A stretch of 64,000 nt of DNA from Augochlora pura (GCF_028453695.1 NC_135777.1:19209714-19273713); one strand, 5' to 3'. Shown: positions 37,301-50,500, numbered from the stretch's first letter. Numbers and translations: made by a program. Notes: generated by a model from the sequence alone, not told the origin.

Positions 37301-37541
37301 CAATGTTTTAATTGATATATTTATTAAAAATGTCTATACAATCAATGAAGCTTTGCACTCATTCTTGCTATAAATGCGTAAAATCGGCAGTGGACTACTG
37401 TCATTACTATAGTAAATTATCAGTGCACGTAAATTAAAATAAAATCATGGCGGTCTTACCAGTTCACTCTAAATATAGTATCTCTTATCAAGAATTTATC
37501 TAACTAACTCCCTCCTGCACCTCTCACCCGCAGCGAATTAA
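34307..37541. other. Gene-free region, 34.3-37.5 kb
   Basis: 34320-34490 is a degenerate repeat of about 28 bp with the theme GAATAnGAAnC. GC-rich blocks lie at 34490-35480 and 35930-37250 with no coherent coding. A YY1-like CAAGATGGCCG occurs at 37183 with ATGGCGTC at 37220, which together could mark a TATA-less start site, though no transcript can be shown. Confidence 0.45.
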
Positions 37542-37839
37542 CCCTTTGACTACTGTTGGCGCCTATTGGCGTCCGACACACGTAGGCTTCCCGGTACTGT
37601 AGGCGCCAATAGGCGTCAAGATCAAATTTCGCCCCCGTTTATTATTAAATTTGATTAATTATATATCGCGTAATATTTATGTTATATGTTGCAAAAAAGC
37701 TTAAAATTATTATTCACTTCAAGTAATATTGGTTTAATGTAATAGAATTCGATATTTTGAATATTTTAATATACTTCCTCAGAAAATGCACGTCTAACGA
37801 AAAACTACGGCCATGCCAAAGTCTGCCGTAGTCAAAGGG
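37542..37839. mobile_element. piggyBac-type MITE, group C, with internal hairpin
   Basis: 298 bp between TTAA at 37538-37541 and TTAA at 37840-37843. The first 12 bases CCCTTTGACTAC are a perfect inverted repeat of the right end. Inside the left part, GGCGCCTATTGGCG and GGCGCCAATAGGCG (37559-37620) can pair as a GC-rich hairpin. No coding capacity. Confidence 0.85.
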
Positions 37840-40800
37840 TTAATTAGAAGAACAATGTCCCACTAATGATAACGAAATCGTGTCTCCGCGGCCACGGTAC
37901 ATGTCTCGAACAATGGGTTACAGAAGCGCGACGCGTTCCGCCGCGAAACTAACCCAAAACGACGATCGGAACGGTGACCACCGCGCGGAACCGACTGTAC
38001 CAATCGAACAATATCCAAGCCGGGCGTCGTCAGGCTCTAAATCATTCGCGGCTAAGAGAAGCTGACCGACGGTGTGGTCCAAGCGAAGGCAAAAGCAAAA
38101 GCAACATCGAGACAAACGGCTGAACACGGTAGCGAGCGCGAAAGAAACGTCGTTCTGCCGGTCGGCCACCTTAAAACTGACTTACCGGCCCCGACGAGAT
38201 TTATCGGGGAGAAAGTTGCCACGGCCGCGGCGTCGGTGTCCCATATAAATCACTGTCGCCGAATATTATTTCGCTGGTGCGGGAGGGTCGGCCTGTTCCC
38301 CTTTGCTGGCGGACTCCATCGCAGCGGCAGCAAAGCGGAAAAAGACACACCCTCGGCCAACACTCCTGCCACTCGGACAGCTCCTCCCGGCGAAAATCTG
38401 CCGCGGCGTCGCGACACTGGAGGCCTCTTCCACGGCCTCCGACTTCTTCACCTTCCTCTCGCACCTTCTCCTCCTCCATCGTCTCCGCGTCGTTCGCCTC
38501 GCGCGGATCCCGGGCCGTCGTCGTCGTCGTCGTCGCCGGCGACGTCCCGCGCGACGCGTGATATATTCGCGCCGACGTCGCGGCGAGACGCGGTCGGAAA
38601 CAGAAATATTTGCAAACGGTTAGCCGATCTTGCCGGGTGCTCTCAATGGTGTTCTATTACCCCGCGGGTATTTGTATCCTCGCGGGCGCCGCGCGCGCGC
38701 GCGAGCTGATTCACAGGCCAGATGGTATTCGCGAGCTGTTTGCCGCGGAGAAATGGGCCGAGCTTTTTTTCGCGAAAGTAGGGGAGTCCCGGGATGGGGC
38801 GATTCGAAGCCGAACGAGAACTCTAACCTCCGAGCTCGGAATTGCGCGTCGAAGAGCTTGCCAGAAAAACACGCGTTCTCCTAACGTCTTCGAGTCGAAT
38901 GCGAGGAAACGTTCGCACTGATAAAAGTTTCTTACGGCTCGATGTCGGTTCGACCTGAATTGGAAAGAACACAGCCTTAAACTATTTTAACCGCGACACG
39001 CGCGGTCCAACGGTTTGAGTGGCACTTGAAACGCGGACCGATGTATTATTGCTATTGTTACATAATCCGTGTTCCGAGACGTGTCAGGACGGACAAAGCG
39101 GTAGAACGGAGAAGCGTGATGGGTATAGACGTGCCCGAACAATTTCTGTGCAACAATGACGGCGGTCACAGTCGGCCGGGCGAAATTGCCGGTTCGCTGT
39201 GTGCCGGCTCGTCGACGCGTGTCAACGGACGCACGCTAACGAGGGACCGGCCGTGCAAACGCGTCCACGCTGCTTCGCGGCTCACTAAAACGTCGTCGAA
39301 GGAAAACGCGGTACGATCCAATTATCAAAATGACGCATGTACGCGCCGCCGTCCTGGGTGGTCCAATTTGTGACGGGGAACACGTGCGCGAAACACCTCG
39401 GCTCGCGCTATTCGACCGGGGAACCTGGTCACCAAGCAAGCCCAGGTGAAAACCACCGCGAACGAATTCTATCGGTTCACGAACTCGACGTCGACTCGCG
39501 GTGTTTGCCTAATCAATCCTTTCAGCGGAAACGAGAAGTGTTTCAGTATGCCGGCGATCCGCGTGTTCGACTGAATTTCACGGTGTTCGTACGTGTCATT
39601 GGTCTGGGGATTTTTATGCAGGTACGATATGTGTCTACTTTAGGCGAACGTGTCGGTACTTTATTTAATAAGTTAAATTAAGTCTTAAATTCTTTGTCAT
39701 TTTTGGATAGAAATGAAGTATTTTATTCAGTAGTTTAGTAGGTCGATATTTATGAATTCTTTCACAGTCTAACATAGAAACTTGATTTTCTATTTCAAAA
39801 TTGAATACATCGACATTATTGTAATCTTTGTGATAATTTTACCATTTGTAATTTTGTGCCATAATTTTCTACTCGTCTCATTTAGATTTGCAGTACGTAT
39901 ACTTTTGTACGAGATGTCTACCGTATCGAATTTGCGTTTTTTGTTAATTCTATGGTAAAATACAGTTCCTTTGCTTCCATATGGGAACTACAAAGTTGCA
40001 AAAATCGCGTATGTAATCTTCGTTTCAAATACGCCTTAAATTTTAGTAATTATTCACCCCGCAGATTAGGTTCATACATTTTATCTAAATTGCAAGTTAA
40101 AATTGCGGAAAATTCGTGGCAAACGTGAAAGAAGCGACAAAGGACAGAAGTTTTCCGCGACCGCCGAGTCGGCGACGGGCATTTAAATTCGCCCCGACGC
40201 GGGATCACTTAAAACAATCGCCGGCGTCTCGATGCGCCCGGCAAATGGAATACCTGTTGCTTTAAACCGCCTCCCGCATCGAGCACCGATTCACAGGCGC
40301 ACGATCTCCGAGGGTCCTCGTTTCGCGTTCGGAATCTTGGCACATTCGTTAAGTCGAAAATACACGGGGAAGTCCCGCGTACGTTCTAGGCTGTTTGTTT
40401 ATTAAGCCGCGGCGACGTTTCCGCGATCGTTACACCGGGTTGCAACAAATTGTACGGGATTATTAGACGATAAAATTCTTTATTCATAGAATCGCCGCGC
40501 CGTCGGCTTTACCGCCGTCCTTAATGAACCCGGCGGAGGCATGCCACGAGCACCGAGGGCATCCGAAATAGGTTCGTTTCGCCGTGGCAGCCGGTTCGCC
40601 GCGAAATCGAGCAATAAATTATCGGGTAATCGTTTGGAACCGCGAGCGTGGAAATTGCGATCGAAGTCTGTCTCCGGTTTCGTCGATTTGCCCCGGGGCA
40701 GAAATAAACCTAACGCCGCCGGATCCGCGAGACGTTTAATAATGGCGGCTGAACTCTTACATGTCAAAGTGACGGGGGTGGGGACGGAAAGTCGTATGAG

Positions 40801-42228
40801 AGACAGCTTCGACCGTCGGCGAAAAGGAGGCGGCTATAGGAAATCCGTTCCGAAATGAAACGAGTTCCCGAAGAATTTCTCTTTGAAGAGAGACGTCTAA
40901 GACGAAGCTCAAATACAGACACTCCGGCATCGGAGATTCCGGCGAAAACGGAGCGAAAAAATATACAACGCGCCGATACGCGTTCCGCGGAACGCCTGGG
41001 CGAAAGAGTTCCGCTTCGCCGAAACGAAGCGTTTTTCTTTCGCGGATGTTTGTCTGCCGGGGTTTAACGAGGGCGACGGCCATCCGTTCGCCCGACGGCT
41101 GCGATTCCGCCGACGTGAACCACCGGGGCCGACGCGGCGGCGGCGCGCTTAATCATCGTTTCGATTATAAATGCATCCCTCGCGACGTACATCCACTTAA
41201 TTACGCGAAATAATTTGTATATAATTAACGCGGCCGCCGGCTCACTAAATGCGACTAGGTAACTACAAGTTTCCCCTGACAGGTGAAATATGCCCGGTGG
41301 GTACATCCATCCGACGCTTTGCCCGCAATTAGGCGCGAGCCGGCAGAAAATCGTGTCGCGGCACGAGTTTTCTATATATCGACGACCACGGAATTTGATA
41401 CTCGGTGATCTGCGAATTTCTTTGTCAAAAACGAGATGCACAATTTTCTTCGATAGATAAATAAATGTAAGTTTGTGTGCGCTTTTTCGTAAGAAATTTT
41501 CTATCCATTTTCGTTCAAATCACCGGAGATCATCACCATTTTACGTGTCTATTTATTGTCAGCTATTTCTACTTGCTGCAATGGTTGCAGACGTTTTTAA
41601 TGATCTTAATTGTCTGACTCATTTTTTACAAGAGTTATGCGTACGACGAGTATAAAGAGATTAGAGTTACATTGATGCTCGCTGCAAGTAGAAGTGGCGT
41701 ACCATGGTCAGACACAGCGCCAACTGCTACTATGCATAATGCAAACTTATACCCTCAATTATTACTTATTTTTTTAGGTATATTTTATCATTTATTTAAA
41801 TAGTTCTTTATCCTATTCTGTAAACTATTTTTCAAGAATTGGAGGATATGCAAACGAAAGTTTCCTTATTATCTTACAAACTCTGCGCGAAACGAGAACT
41901 TGAAATAAAACTGTATAAATTATTTACATTACATTACATGATTTGAAAATATTATTCAAATATATCATTTATTATATATACCATTATATAATTAGCTCGT
42001 TAATCGTATATGCTCTTATTTTTCAGGAACTTTTCAGTCTCCGTTTAACTCGACGAACAGTTCTCCATTTTAATTTTCATTTAATATGTCATTTTCATTT
42101 TAATATATCACTTTATTGTCACGTTAATTATTAATTATTATCAATATTAATGCCTTGCATTGTGACTCTTTGAGCTCAGTCAAAAATTCATCCGATTAAT
42201 TTATTTACAGCTGCACATCCTCGCTTAA
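37840..42228. other. Gene-free region, 37.8-42.2 kb
   Basis: GC-rich 37860-39680 and 40060-41460 with many overlapping frames of 60-210 codons on both strands that have no recognisable domains, starts or splice pattern. (CGT)n occurs at 38516-38536 and a CG-alternating run near 38690. AT-rich at 39700-40050 and 41450-42220. Nothing specific supported. Confidence 0.45.
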
Positions 42229-42444
42229 TACTTTGCACTCGAAAACATTTTAACTTCAAATTGAAAATAATTTCCGTTCTGTATAACAAAGTGCATTCGA
42301 TTTTTACGAAATCGAGTCTCGTAACTCATATAACATTTACATTTTTAACAACTTTTTAAATTCCAGCTTTGGTGATATCTTATTTCAAATTCAAGCTTGT
42401 TTTCTTTAAACCTAAGCTTTAAATTAAAGCTCGACTGCAAAGGG
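42229..42444. mobile_element. Degenerate piggyBac-type MITE
   Basis: 216 bp between TTAA at 42225-42228 and TTAA at 42445-42448. Right end, inverted, CCCTTTGCAGTCGAGC; left end TACTTTGCACTCGAAA, where the first two C have become TA. The pairing of ends and the exact TTAA flanks support an old copy. Confidence 0.6.
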
Positions 42445-42743
42445 TTAAATGTTCGACCAAGTTCGAATAAAAACAAGACACAACGTCGTACAGCGGAAAT
42501 TCTTAAGCCCATTATTCCCATGTCCGCGGCGTGAGAGACAGACGATAGGTTCCAGTTAGCCGAAACCTAAAAGATAAGCGAGACAGGGTTTCGCGAGTTC
42601 CGTGCCGAAAGGATTAATCATGGCACCGCGAGGGCTTGTTCGGAGGCGGGGGTCGCGCGGCAACCCGCGATAGAGGAATGCCGCCGTCGGGAAGTTCCCG
42701 GTAGTTCGTAATCATAAATTTACATCGCCCGAAGCGGCGGCGC

Positions 42744-42765
42744 GACACGTCCTGCAGGACGTGTC
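42744..42765. promoter_or_regulatory. Perfect 22-bp palindrome
   Basis: GACACGTCCTG followed directly by its exact reverse complement CAGGACGTGTC, with no spacer. It sits in a GC-rich block. It could bind a dimeric factor (CACGTC and GACGTG half-sites), but no function can be assigned. Confidence 0.5.
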
Positions 42766-43318
42766 AGCGTGCGTGCGGATTAACCGTAACTCTGTTTACG
42801 CGCGGTCTACGCGGTTAACCTTAACTCCGGGGTTTCGCGTGATGCCGCGCGAAATCGAGTTTGCGAACCAGCGAACGACGGTCTCCGCCGCGCGACGTTG
42901 TTCCGCGTCGCTTGATCAGCTCGCGAAACCCATCCCCGGACGCGAATTTTTTACGCGAACTTCCCTAATTCGTTTGTCGAGAGTCGGATGTATTCGTGTC
43001 TGGTTTAAGGCGTACCTCCATTTAGGGGAATACACCTTAAACTTCCTGCTTCTGTTTAACACTGACAGCCTGCACAAGTTCGCGACAAACTTTTATTTAA
43101 ACGGCTTTAAATTTGCTCGAATGAATTATTTTGTTAAATCTTCTGGTCGAGTATTTTATTCGAATAATAATTCGAATAATTGTTGAGTGATCGTGACAAA
43201 TTACTCTATGTATTTATTTGAATGATTTTATTGTAGTTATTGCAATAAATTATAGGAATAGTAGTGCGAATAATTGCGAACTGGTTTTACGTAATTTTGT
43301 TGGAATATATTTACATAT

Positions 43319-43410
43319 AGAATGTTATGTGTTAAATATAGAATATTACATATTAAATATAGAATATTACATATTAAATACAGAATATTAAATATTAAAT
43401 ACAGAATATA
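43319..43410. repeat. 21-bp tandem repeat, 4.4 copies
   Basis: Unit AGAATATTACATATTAAATA plus T or C; unit starts at 43319, 43340, 43361, 43382 and 43403. Confidence 0.94.
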
Positions 43411-44121
43411 TTTACCATTTTTCTGCTGACGAGAACATATGTACAACAGTATTTCTTGCTCTTTTTCAACAATAAACGAACGACACGGCTCAACCCACGC
43501 GGAGGAATAAATCCTGATCCGAATAAATTTTTATTAAAATGATTTGTTACCCAAATAAATTCGCATTCGATTGGATTTACGCGTTGATAACGAATAAGAT
43601 TTCATCCCTCACACTGGTATGGCGTTTTAGAACCGAGATTGAACTTTATATTTGCAATCAACGTCAGACTTTGGATTTGGAATTGGATTATTGCTGAGAA
43701 ATGATAGAATCGCCCCTATCTTCTTTCCTCCTACGACGTTCGATTGATTCCCAGTTGGGGTATGAAAATTTCTTATGGAACTTTTAAGTATGGATACTTT
43801 AAATTTATTGGACGCGGTACAGAAGTTCGGTCGGCGACGTAAAAGTTTAATTGAAAGATATGAAATACTTTTTATAGGAGATATCTCTATATTGGAAATC
43901 GAAGTTGGAAGTTGGATGCGTGGTATCGACTGTTTCCACCGTGAATGAATATTCCTGATGAAACTCTGCGATGACGCGTCGCTGGATCTATGCTAGTTTA
44001 ACGAAGTTAATAAAAATTATGCAACGCGATATTCCTCTGAAATGTATCGCGACTGATTATTTATTTAGCACTCGCGTTTTGGACAATTAAAAAGTAAGAC
44101 AGCATTCTGAGCGGAGTTTAA

Positions 44122-44362
44122 CCCTTTACACTCGAATGGCGACTCTGTCGCACCATTTAAAAATTGTTATATCATGTTTAATAATCATTTGTACACTATC
44201 GTGTTTGTCTATATTTAAAAGACTGTTGATTGGGTAATTTTGGCATCAGCTATAGGCCTTTATTTTCTACGCATTAACTGTACTAAGTTGTGTAAAAAGA
44301 AATAGAGTAGATTAGTATAACCGTCTTGGATTTAGAGTTGAAATGGCCTCGATCGCAAAGGG
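44122..44362. mobile_element. piggyBac-type MITE, group B
   Basis: 241 bp between TTAA at 44118-44121 and TTAA at 44363-44366. Left end CCCTTTACACTCGAATGG; right end, inverted, CCCTTTGCGATCGAGGCC then ATTTCAAC. That inverted right end matches the left end of the element at 54029, so the two are related in opposite orientation. Confidence 0.78.
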
Positions 44363-44611
44363 TTAAATTGAGATGAAAATTGAAATCGACCGCGTTTGTT
44401 TTTCGCCGATGGTTTGACTGATCATTGCTCGCCGTTTCCACCGGGGATAAATATTGACGATTTCCCGGTATCGAGTGACGTCTAAACGCCCCGCAGGGAC
44501 CTTGCAGCATACTTTTTTATAGACCATCGATACGAAAACAAATCGAAAATACAGGATACTCGTGTCCGGTAGCGCTCGTTCTCGCAGAAATCCGGTCCGC
44601 GTATTCGTTAA

Positions 44612-44834
44612 CCCTTTACCGTATTCTAACGAGTCTGGCTCGTCATAGATCTGGCTCTTGTCATCGGTATTTAATCATTTAAATAAACGTAGACAAACGG
44701 AATAAATAGTTTTCCTTTTCCATCTAAGAAATTATTGCAATAGAAAAAGCGCTCATCTTTGTAACTTCTATGATGAAAATAGTTTTTCTATGAAGAAAAT
44801 AGTCTTTCTACGAATAAAATAGTACGGCAAGGGG
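44612..44834. mobile_element. piggyBac-type MITE, group A (diverged)
   Basis: 223 bp between TTAA at 44608-44611 and TTAA at 44835-44838. Left end CCCTTTACCGTATTCTAACG; right end, inverted, CCCCTTGCCGTACTATT. It shares the subterminal near-palindrome AACGAGTCTGGCTCGT with the element at 5839. The interior is only weakly similar. Confidence 0.75.
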
Positions 44835-45197
44835 TTAACCGTTCGTGATCCGAACAGCATCAGCCAACATCATCTCCGTGGGCCAATTACGCGGTGAGTT
44901 GCGAGCATCTCTATCAGTGCGATAGCAGCCCACTTACCCGAAGGCGAGCCTAATGCTAGAAAGATAGCAGCGCTTTCGAAGCGAAACGAAAAATGCAAGA
45001 CCGTGCGCCGTGCTAAAAATAGAAACTACATTTCGGCAAGTACTTCGGCTTGTGCTAATTTTGCAATCTCGATAACGCAGTGAAAACTGCGCTCTAACAC
45101 GAGAGGGTGGTATTTTTAAATGCGGATTTTGAGCAGCCTTGACGCCGCGAATTCGGCTACGCCGGGACCATTCTTTTTATAAATACACCTTTGCAAA

Positions 45198-45235
45198 GAA
45201 CGCTATCGAGAGATCTGAACGCTATCGAGAGATCT
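45198..45235. repeat. 19-bp perfect tandem duplication
   Basis: GAACGCTATCGAGAGATCT twice in a row, followed by GAACGCGAA, a partial third copy. Confidence 0.95.
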
Positions 45236-45745
45236 GAACGCGAATGCTATGGAATTTTAATGACATCAGAAATCCGCGTAAATGAAAATACTTAGAAGCA
45301 TTTTCCACGGCGTTGAAACTCGTACTTGGAAATCTAATGCAAAATCGTGATTTTATTCAGTTTAAGCAAAAAGGAATAGCTTTTTTATGAAATTTAGCAA
45401 ATGTAGAATAAATACAAGTGTTCTCAGATTCTTCTGGGTATATTTCCACCCAGCGGGTCATTCATAACAGCATAAAATCCGCAGCGGTAATTGATCTGGC
45501 GCCGTTTCGTCGTCGAAAATTCTTGGTCGCCGCGAAAATAATACAAACAGCCGGCAAACCCGTGCTACAATTTAATAATCCCAAACCACGAAAGATTAAT
45601 ATCCGAACCGTTTCTGAGACTTCCTCCCGAAGGCCGCGCATGACTTCCTTTTTCCCCCACATACACGAGGGCTAATGCGATAGTAAATTACACGCATCTG
45701 TCCGGCGTTCACCGCGCCGTCCCCCGCCGCTGTTTGCCCCTCCCT

Positions 45746-45840
45746 CATTCTCTCTCTCTCTCTATCTCTCTCTCCCTCTCTCTCTGTCTATCTGTTCCTA
45801 TGACTCTCTTTCTGTTTCTCTCTCTCTCTCTCTCTCTCTC
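45746..45840. repeat. CT-rich microsatellite
   Basis: (TC)n runs broken by A and G. On the - strand these are GAGA tracts, which GAGA factor can bind, but position alone does not show a role. Confidence 0.85.
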
Positions 45841-46335
45841 GCGCGTTCTTTCCCTTCCTAGTCTCCGGAGAGCACACGATCCGCGTCCTTCCTCTTTCTC
45901 GGTTCTCCGCTCGGCGTCCGCTCGCTCGCGCGCGGGTTACAAGCATCGTCCATACGTTATGCACGGCACTCGCGGCAACCGGCTACATGGCTAAGATCCA
46001 GAGAGTGGTGCCGCTATATTAAGACCGCCTTATATAACATTCAGTCATATCCACGCGGCTCTCTCTATGAACCTTTAATATGCTGGCCGGTTGGACGTGG
46101 ACCGCGGACGACTTCCTGCGTGGACCCAGCCGGGCCGCGCACCGATGCCATCCGCTTTCGGCCGCTTAATTAGATTTTCCGAGAAAACCCCTGTCGCGCG
46201 CGGATCCGAGCCGGGGCCCGGGGCCACGGACGACTTCCGGTTGATGGAATTACCGCCTCGCGTTATATGAGCCGAGGAATCCGGCTAACCCGTCGCCGGC
46301 TAAGTGCTCGATCCTGCGTACCGATCGCTCGATTA

Positions 46336-46435
46336 NNNNNNNNNNNNNNNNNNNNNNNNNNNNNNNNNNNNNNNNNNNNNNNNNNNNNNNNNNNNNNNNN
46401 NNNNNNNNNNNNNNNNNNNNNNNNNNNNNNNNNNN
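46336..46435. other. Assembly gap, 100 N
   Basis: Exactly 100 N, the conventional size for a gap of unknown length, followed by a run of 11 A (46436-46446). Anything could lie here, and reading frames drawn across it are meaningless. Confidence 0.99.
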
Positions 46436-46786
46436 AAAAAAAAAAAGGCTACGCCGCGATCTATCCTGGAAATTAGTAGGAGACAACGCCGGTGTAGTGG
46501 AGGGTGGGGTGAGGGGTGGGAGAGAAGGGACGGGGCGTAATTGCGAAGCCGGATAGCCATCTCGCCGTGGCGCGATGTCGTCGAGCATCGAGTTAATTAG
46601 TTAGCGGCGCGGCCTATTGAAACGATAAGGGAATTCGTCGGCGTTCCAGCCGGTTCTTTCGTCGCTGGTTCGGAATCCATTAAAACCCGGCCCGTGAGAA
46701 TTGTTTACGTCGCAGCGGGCGCGCGCGCGCGCCGCGCTTCCGGAGGGACAGCGGAACATTAAAATGATTATGAAACCGCGAGGGGC

Positions 46787-46790
<4 letters not shown>

Positions 46791-46831
<41 letters not shown>
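46791..46831. repeat. (GA)20 microsatellite
   Basis: An uninterrupted GA run of about 41 bases within a GC-rich block near the assembly gap. Confidence 0.97.
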
Positions 46832-46832
<1 letters not shown>

Positions 46833-47318
46833 CATGCGGGACCGTAATGTCGGAATTTAATTAACACGTCGATTCGGTGGACGTTGACCCGCGAGGAAAC
46901 TGCGAAACGCTTTCCGCGTGATAATTAATACTGCGCCTGCGGCGAAAGTGATTCGCGCGGCGTCGCGTCTCTTTTGTGAAAATAATGATCGCTGTTCGGT
47001 GATAGACCAATTAAATTCTGCTTTGTTTGAACGTCTTAGGATGAATTTTAGAAGCCTGTTATTCGGACTCGTGTTTCGTCAATTCTATATCATCACACTA
47101 ATTATACGTTCTCTAAATTTCTGTATCTTCCTTGCTTATTTTATTCGTTAAATTGTTGAGGGTGTATTGTTATAACTATTATTTCCGTGTTCATTATAGT
47201 TATTTCAGAAGAGATACGAATTCTCTGGCTCGCTATTAATATTAATTACGTTGTTAATTAGAATTGTCGCGAAGTGTTTGCAGAAGCTTCTATTTTATAC
47301 GTTTATTTTAAACTTTAA

Positions 47319-47563
47319 CTCTCAGCTGACATACTGGATGGTAAAGTCCCACGCTTCTTTTTCGAAAAATTATATTGTCTTTGCAATCAATTTAATATAT
47401 TTTATAAAGGATATTAGAATGTTCTAACATGTTCAAACTATACTTTCAAATTTTTAGGACTCGATAATAGCATTAGTATTCAAGTGACAGTTGTCGGAAA
47501 CCAGGTCTGCGCGCTCCAATATGACAAACATTATTTTTGCACAGCAAGTCTGACAGCGAAGGG
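47319..47563. mobile_element. Degenerate piggyBac-type MITE (possible)
   Basis: TTAA at 47315-47318 and TTAA at 47564-47567. Right end, inverted, CCCTTCGCTGTCAGAC; left end CTCTCAGCTGACATAC, which agrees partly if an indel is allowed. The size (245 bp) fits the other copies. Confidence 0.5.
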
Positions 47564-50500
47564 TTAAAAATACTATAACAGTTTATCATTCGATCAACCC
47601 TTACGCAACTTATCAAATTCGCCCCATAACCTCTACAAAAACTACCCCTATCCAAGCTACCAACCGAAACCCTACCTTTTGCAAACATTTTATATCCACG
47701 ATCCCGAATTTCATCTTTGAACCGTCAAGCCTTTTATCCAAGTCTTAAACGTATTAATTCGTTTGAAGATCGTCAAGAGCCGTCCCGCACTCCACCGACG
47801 AATAAAGGTCGGGAGTCGGAGTTCGTCGAATGGAGGAGGAGAGAGGGAGGGAGGAAGGAATTCATTCGCTTCGTGCCGGTGGAAAGACTCGAAGGAAAAG
47901 CCCGAAGCAATCAGCGCCGGGAAATTTCTTAAAACAGAGCGGCTCGTCGGCGTCGGCGACTGGAAGTTATCTTTCCACGAAGGGGGATGGATGACGCGAA
48001 GAGACGGGCAGAACGTCGGGGCTGAAGGACTCTAACTCCTCTGGCTTTCCTCGAGGGCTGAATTATTTGTTCGCCGTCGGTTCCCTGCCGCGCGCGCGTC
48101 TCCTCGCAGCCGCGACGCTCGGTTTGTTTGAGTTGGCGCCGCGGCGCGCGTTCCCGCGGAAATCGCAAATACGCTCTGGCCAGCCGCGCGATCGTCCGGA
48201 AAGAAAACAGCCAGGTTACCGGTTACACGACCCACAGTTTCGATCAGAGTTTGGATCATCGGCACGGAGCTGATCCTCCGTTCGGGATAAACTTCGCCAA
48301 CCGCGTTCGACCGCGTCTGTAACTTTTTGACCTATTGGATCGAAAGATCGTCGTACGTTAAAGGCATCGTTTGCTTTAAGTTTACTGCGAAAGCGGTGGC
48401 TACGGGGAATGCAGATGGTTCATCTTATTCCTGGTATCATTGCGCAGGCCAACGATAATAACTGAAAATGACGCGTTACATTGGACACGCGTATTCCAAG
48501 CTTAAAGCAGAACTGTTTGTATATTTTCAACGCAAGCATAGTCTTGGTTGACGCAACGTTCAGAGGAACGCTATTTTATTAAACACAGGGGCCCAGATAG
48601 AATTAATAATTGAGAACAAAGGAAGAGTATATGAACGGTTCAGAAGGCGATCAGTGTTCGCTTTTCTTTGAAAATTAGGTACGCGGTGCAAATATATTTT
48701 TATTATTATTTTTCTTATTTTGTGCATGTTTGTATCGTAGGATTTTTTCGTAAATAAAATAAAGACAGCAGAAATTATATCGACCACGGAATGACTGAAT
48801 AAAATTGTCCAGAAGAATTGTCTTTTCTAATTGTTTCTTTTTTATTTAAATTCATCTATCTTCTATCTTATAATAAAAAATTGTGTTATAGTGGCATTGT
48901 CATTTTTCTAGACTTCATTTTTATCTATAAGTTAATAAATTTACTTCTAGGTTAATATTTATTCTATACACCTAATTGCGAGTGGCAAAGTATTAACTTG
49001 TCCAATAATCAAGCTCGTTGCAACTTCAACTTTAAAAATTGTTCGATGTCGGATGAGAACGCGTTCGCCAGGGCATATTAAACCGTGTCTCGGTTTAATT
49101 AGAATATCATTAATACGATCACTTTTATCAACGATCTCGTTTCGCGAAATAGTCTATTTCGTAACGGGTGCCGGTGGATCCAATATTTCAGCGGGACATC
49201 CGCGATACCTACGAAATATTTGTGACGTATGGGCGTCGTAAACACGAAAGGATCGCCGTACATCACGATGCGCGTTGCCCTAGCGGATATAAATTGCGTA
49301 TGCGAATGCATTCATCGTTCCCCCCGGCCCCGCGCGTCTTCTTTCGCGAAACGATTCTATGCCCCGTCAATTATACTCCAACCGGCTTGTCAACACAAAA
49401 TTACTCTCTGTCCGGGACGATCGAACTGAATCTTCGCTCCGAGACAGCGAAATATATGTTCGCAAAACCATAGATCACAGCCGAGATTAGCAAACTCTGG
49501 CGACGATTTATGTTCGCGTAGTTCGATTGATAAAAATGCATCGCGACGTTTTTCTTTGCATATTCTCTTCGCGGAGAATGGACAAAGTCCTGTTCTCGTT
49601 CGATCGTCCCGCGCGACAAATACTGGAACCCGGCTTTTAAAGAACGATTCAAGCGTTTCAAGCGTTAAAAGCGAATAACATCAGTGTCATTGAGGTTGGT
49701 AATTAATACGATGAATATTTATGCGCTCGGAACTTCTTAGCATGGAAGTAGCAGCTGCAAATCTTTCCGCATGAAATGCAATTTTCAGGCGACGATAATT
49801 TCGTCTTTTAGAACGTTCGCCGCCCGACGATCGTGAATATTTATCCCCACTTTTATGCTACCTAAATTAAGCTTTTTGAAATATATTTGGCTTATTATCG
49901 TCTATAATTTAATGGTCGAATATTTTTTAAACTTTAGGATCGTTCGACGATCAGATTTACAAAATGATTGATGGAAATGTTTAAATTAGTTCGCAGAATG
50001 GATTTTTAAGCCAACTGTAACCTCAGAGAAATTTCTTGTTCATCTATCTCTTCGTTTATTCAACAAACCACGAAATCTTTTAAAATGAGGTTAAAATACC
50101 AAACGCTTCGCAATAAATACCTACTCACATTAACAAAGCCACGATTTATATAATTCAATTCGCCATAAAATGTATTGTCGATCAAATAGACGCACCTCAA
50201 ATAAGTCATTCATCGAAGAACCACAATCCTCCGTCCCTATCAATTCTACCAAGTGCTATCAACCCAAAAGAGTCACATTTCTCGAATTTAAGAAACCGAC
50301 TTTTCGCTTCCTATTTCATCAAGGTATTCTTCTCCGTGAATCGCAGCCCTCGCGAGCCGGCTCGATTTCCGCGACAAAACGGCGCGAGCGTCGCCAGCGG
50401 AATTCGAAAGCGGAAGCGGGCAAACTGTTGCGCCCGGCGCCGCGGTTTTAAAATTCGTGGAACGTACCTGAGAAGAATTCGGCTGGCTGGGTTTCCGGTG

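Larger units (their letters stand above)
42445..44121. other. Gene-free region, 42.4-44.1 kb
   Basis: GC-rich 42480-43010 with a 22-bp perfect palindrome (42744-42765), then AT-rich DNA with a 21-bp minisatellite (43319-43410). The open frame at 42761-43186 has no recognisable domain. Confidence 0.45.
44835..46335. other. Gene-free region before the assembly gap
   Basis: No coding region supported. A 19-bp direct repeat lies at 45198-45235 (GAACGCTATCGAGAGATCT, two perfect copies), and a CT-rich run at 45746-45840. GC-rich from 45880 to the gap. Confidence 0.45.

Noticed and set aside
38074..38709. 211-codon open frame on the + strand
   Set aside because: GC-rich block where all frames stay open for long; several overlapping frames on both strands; no domain, no splice pattern, includes a (CGT)n run.
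46250..46588. Open frames crossing the N gap
   Set aside because: The frames are artefacts of unknown sequence.
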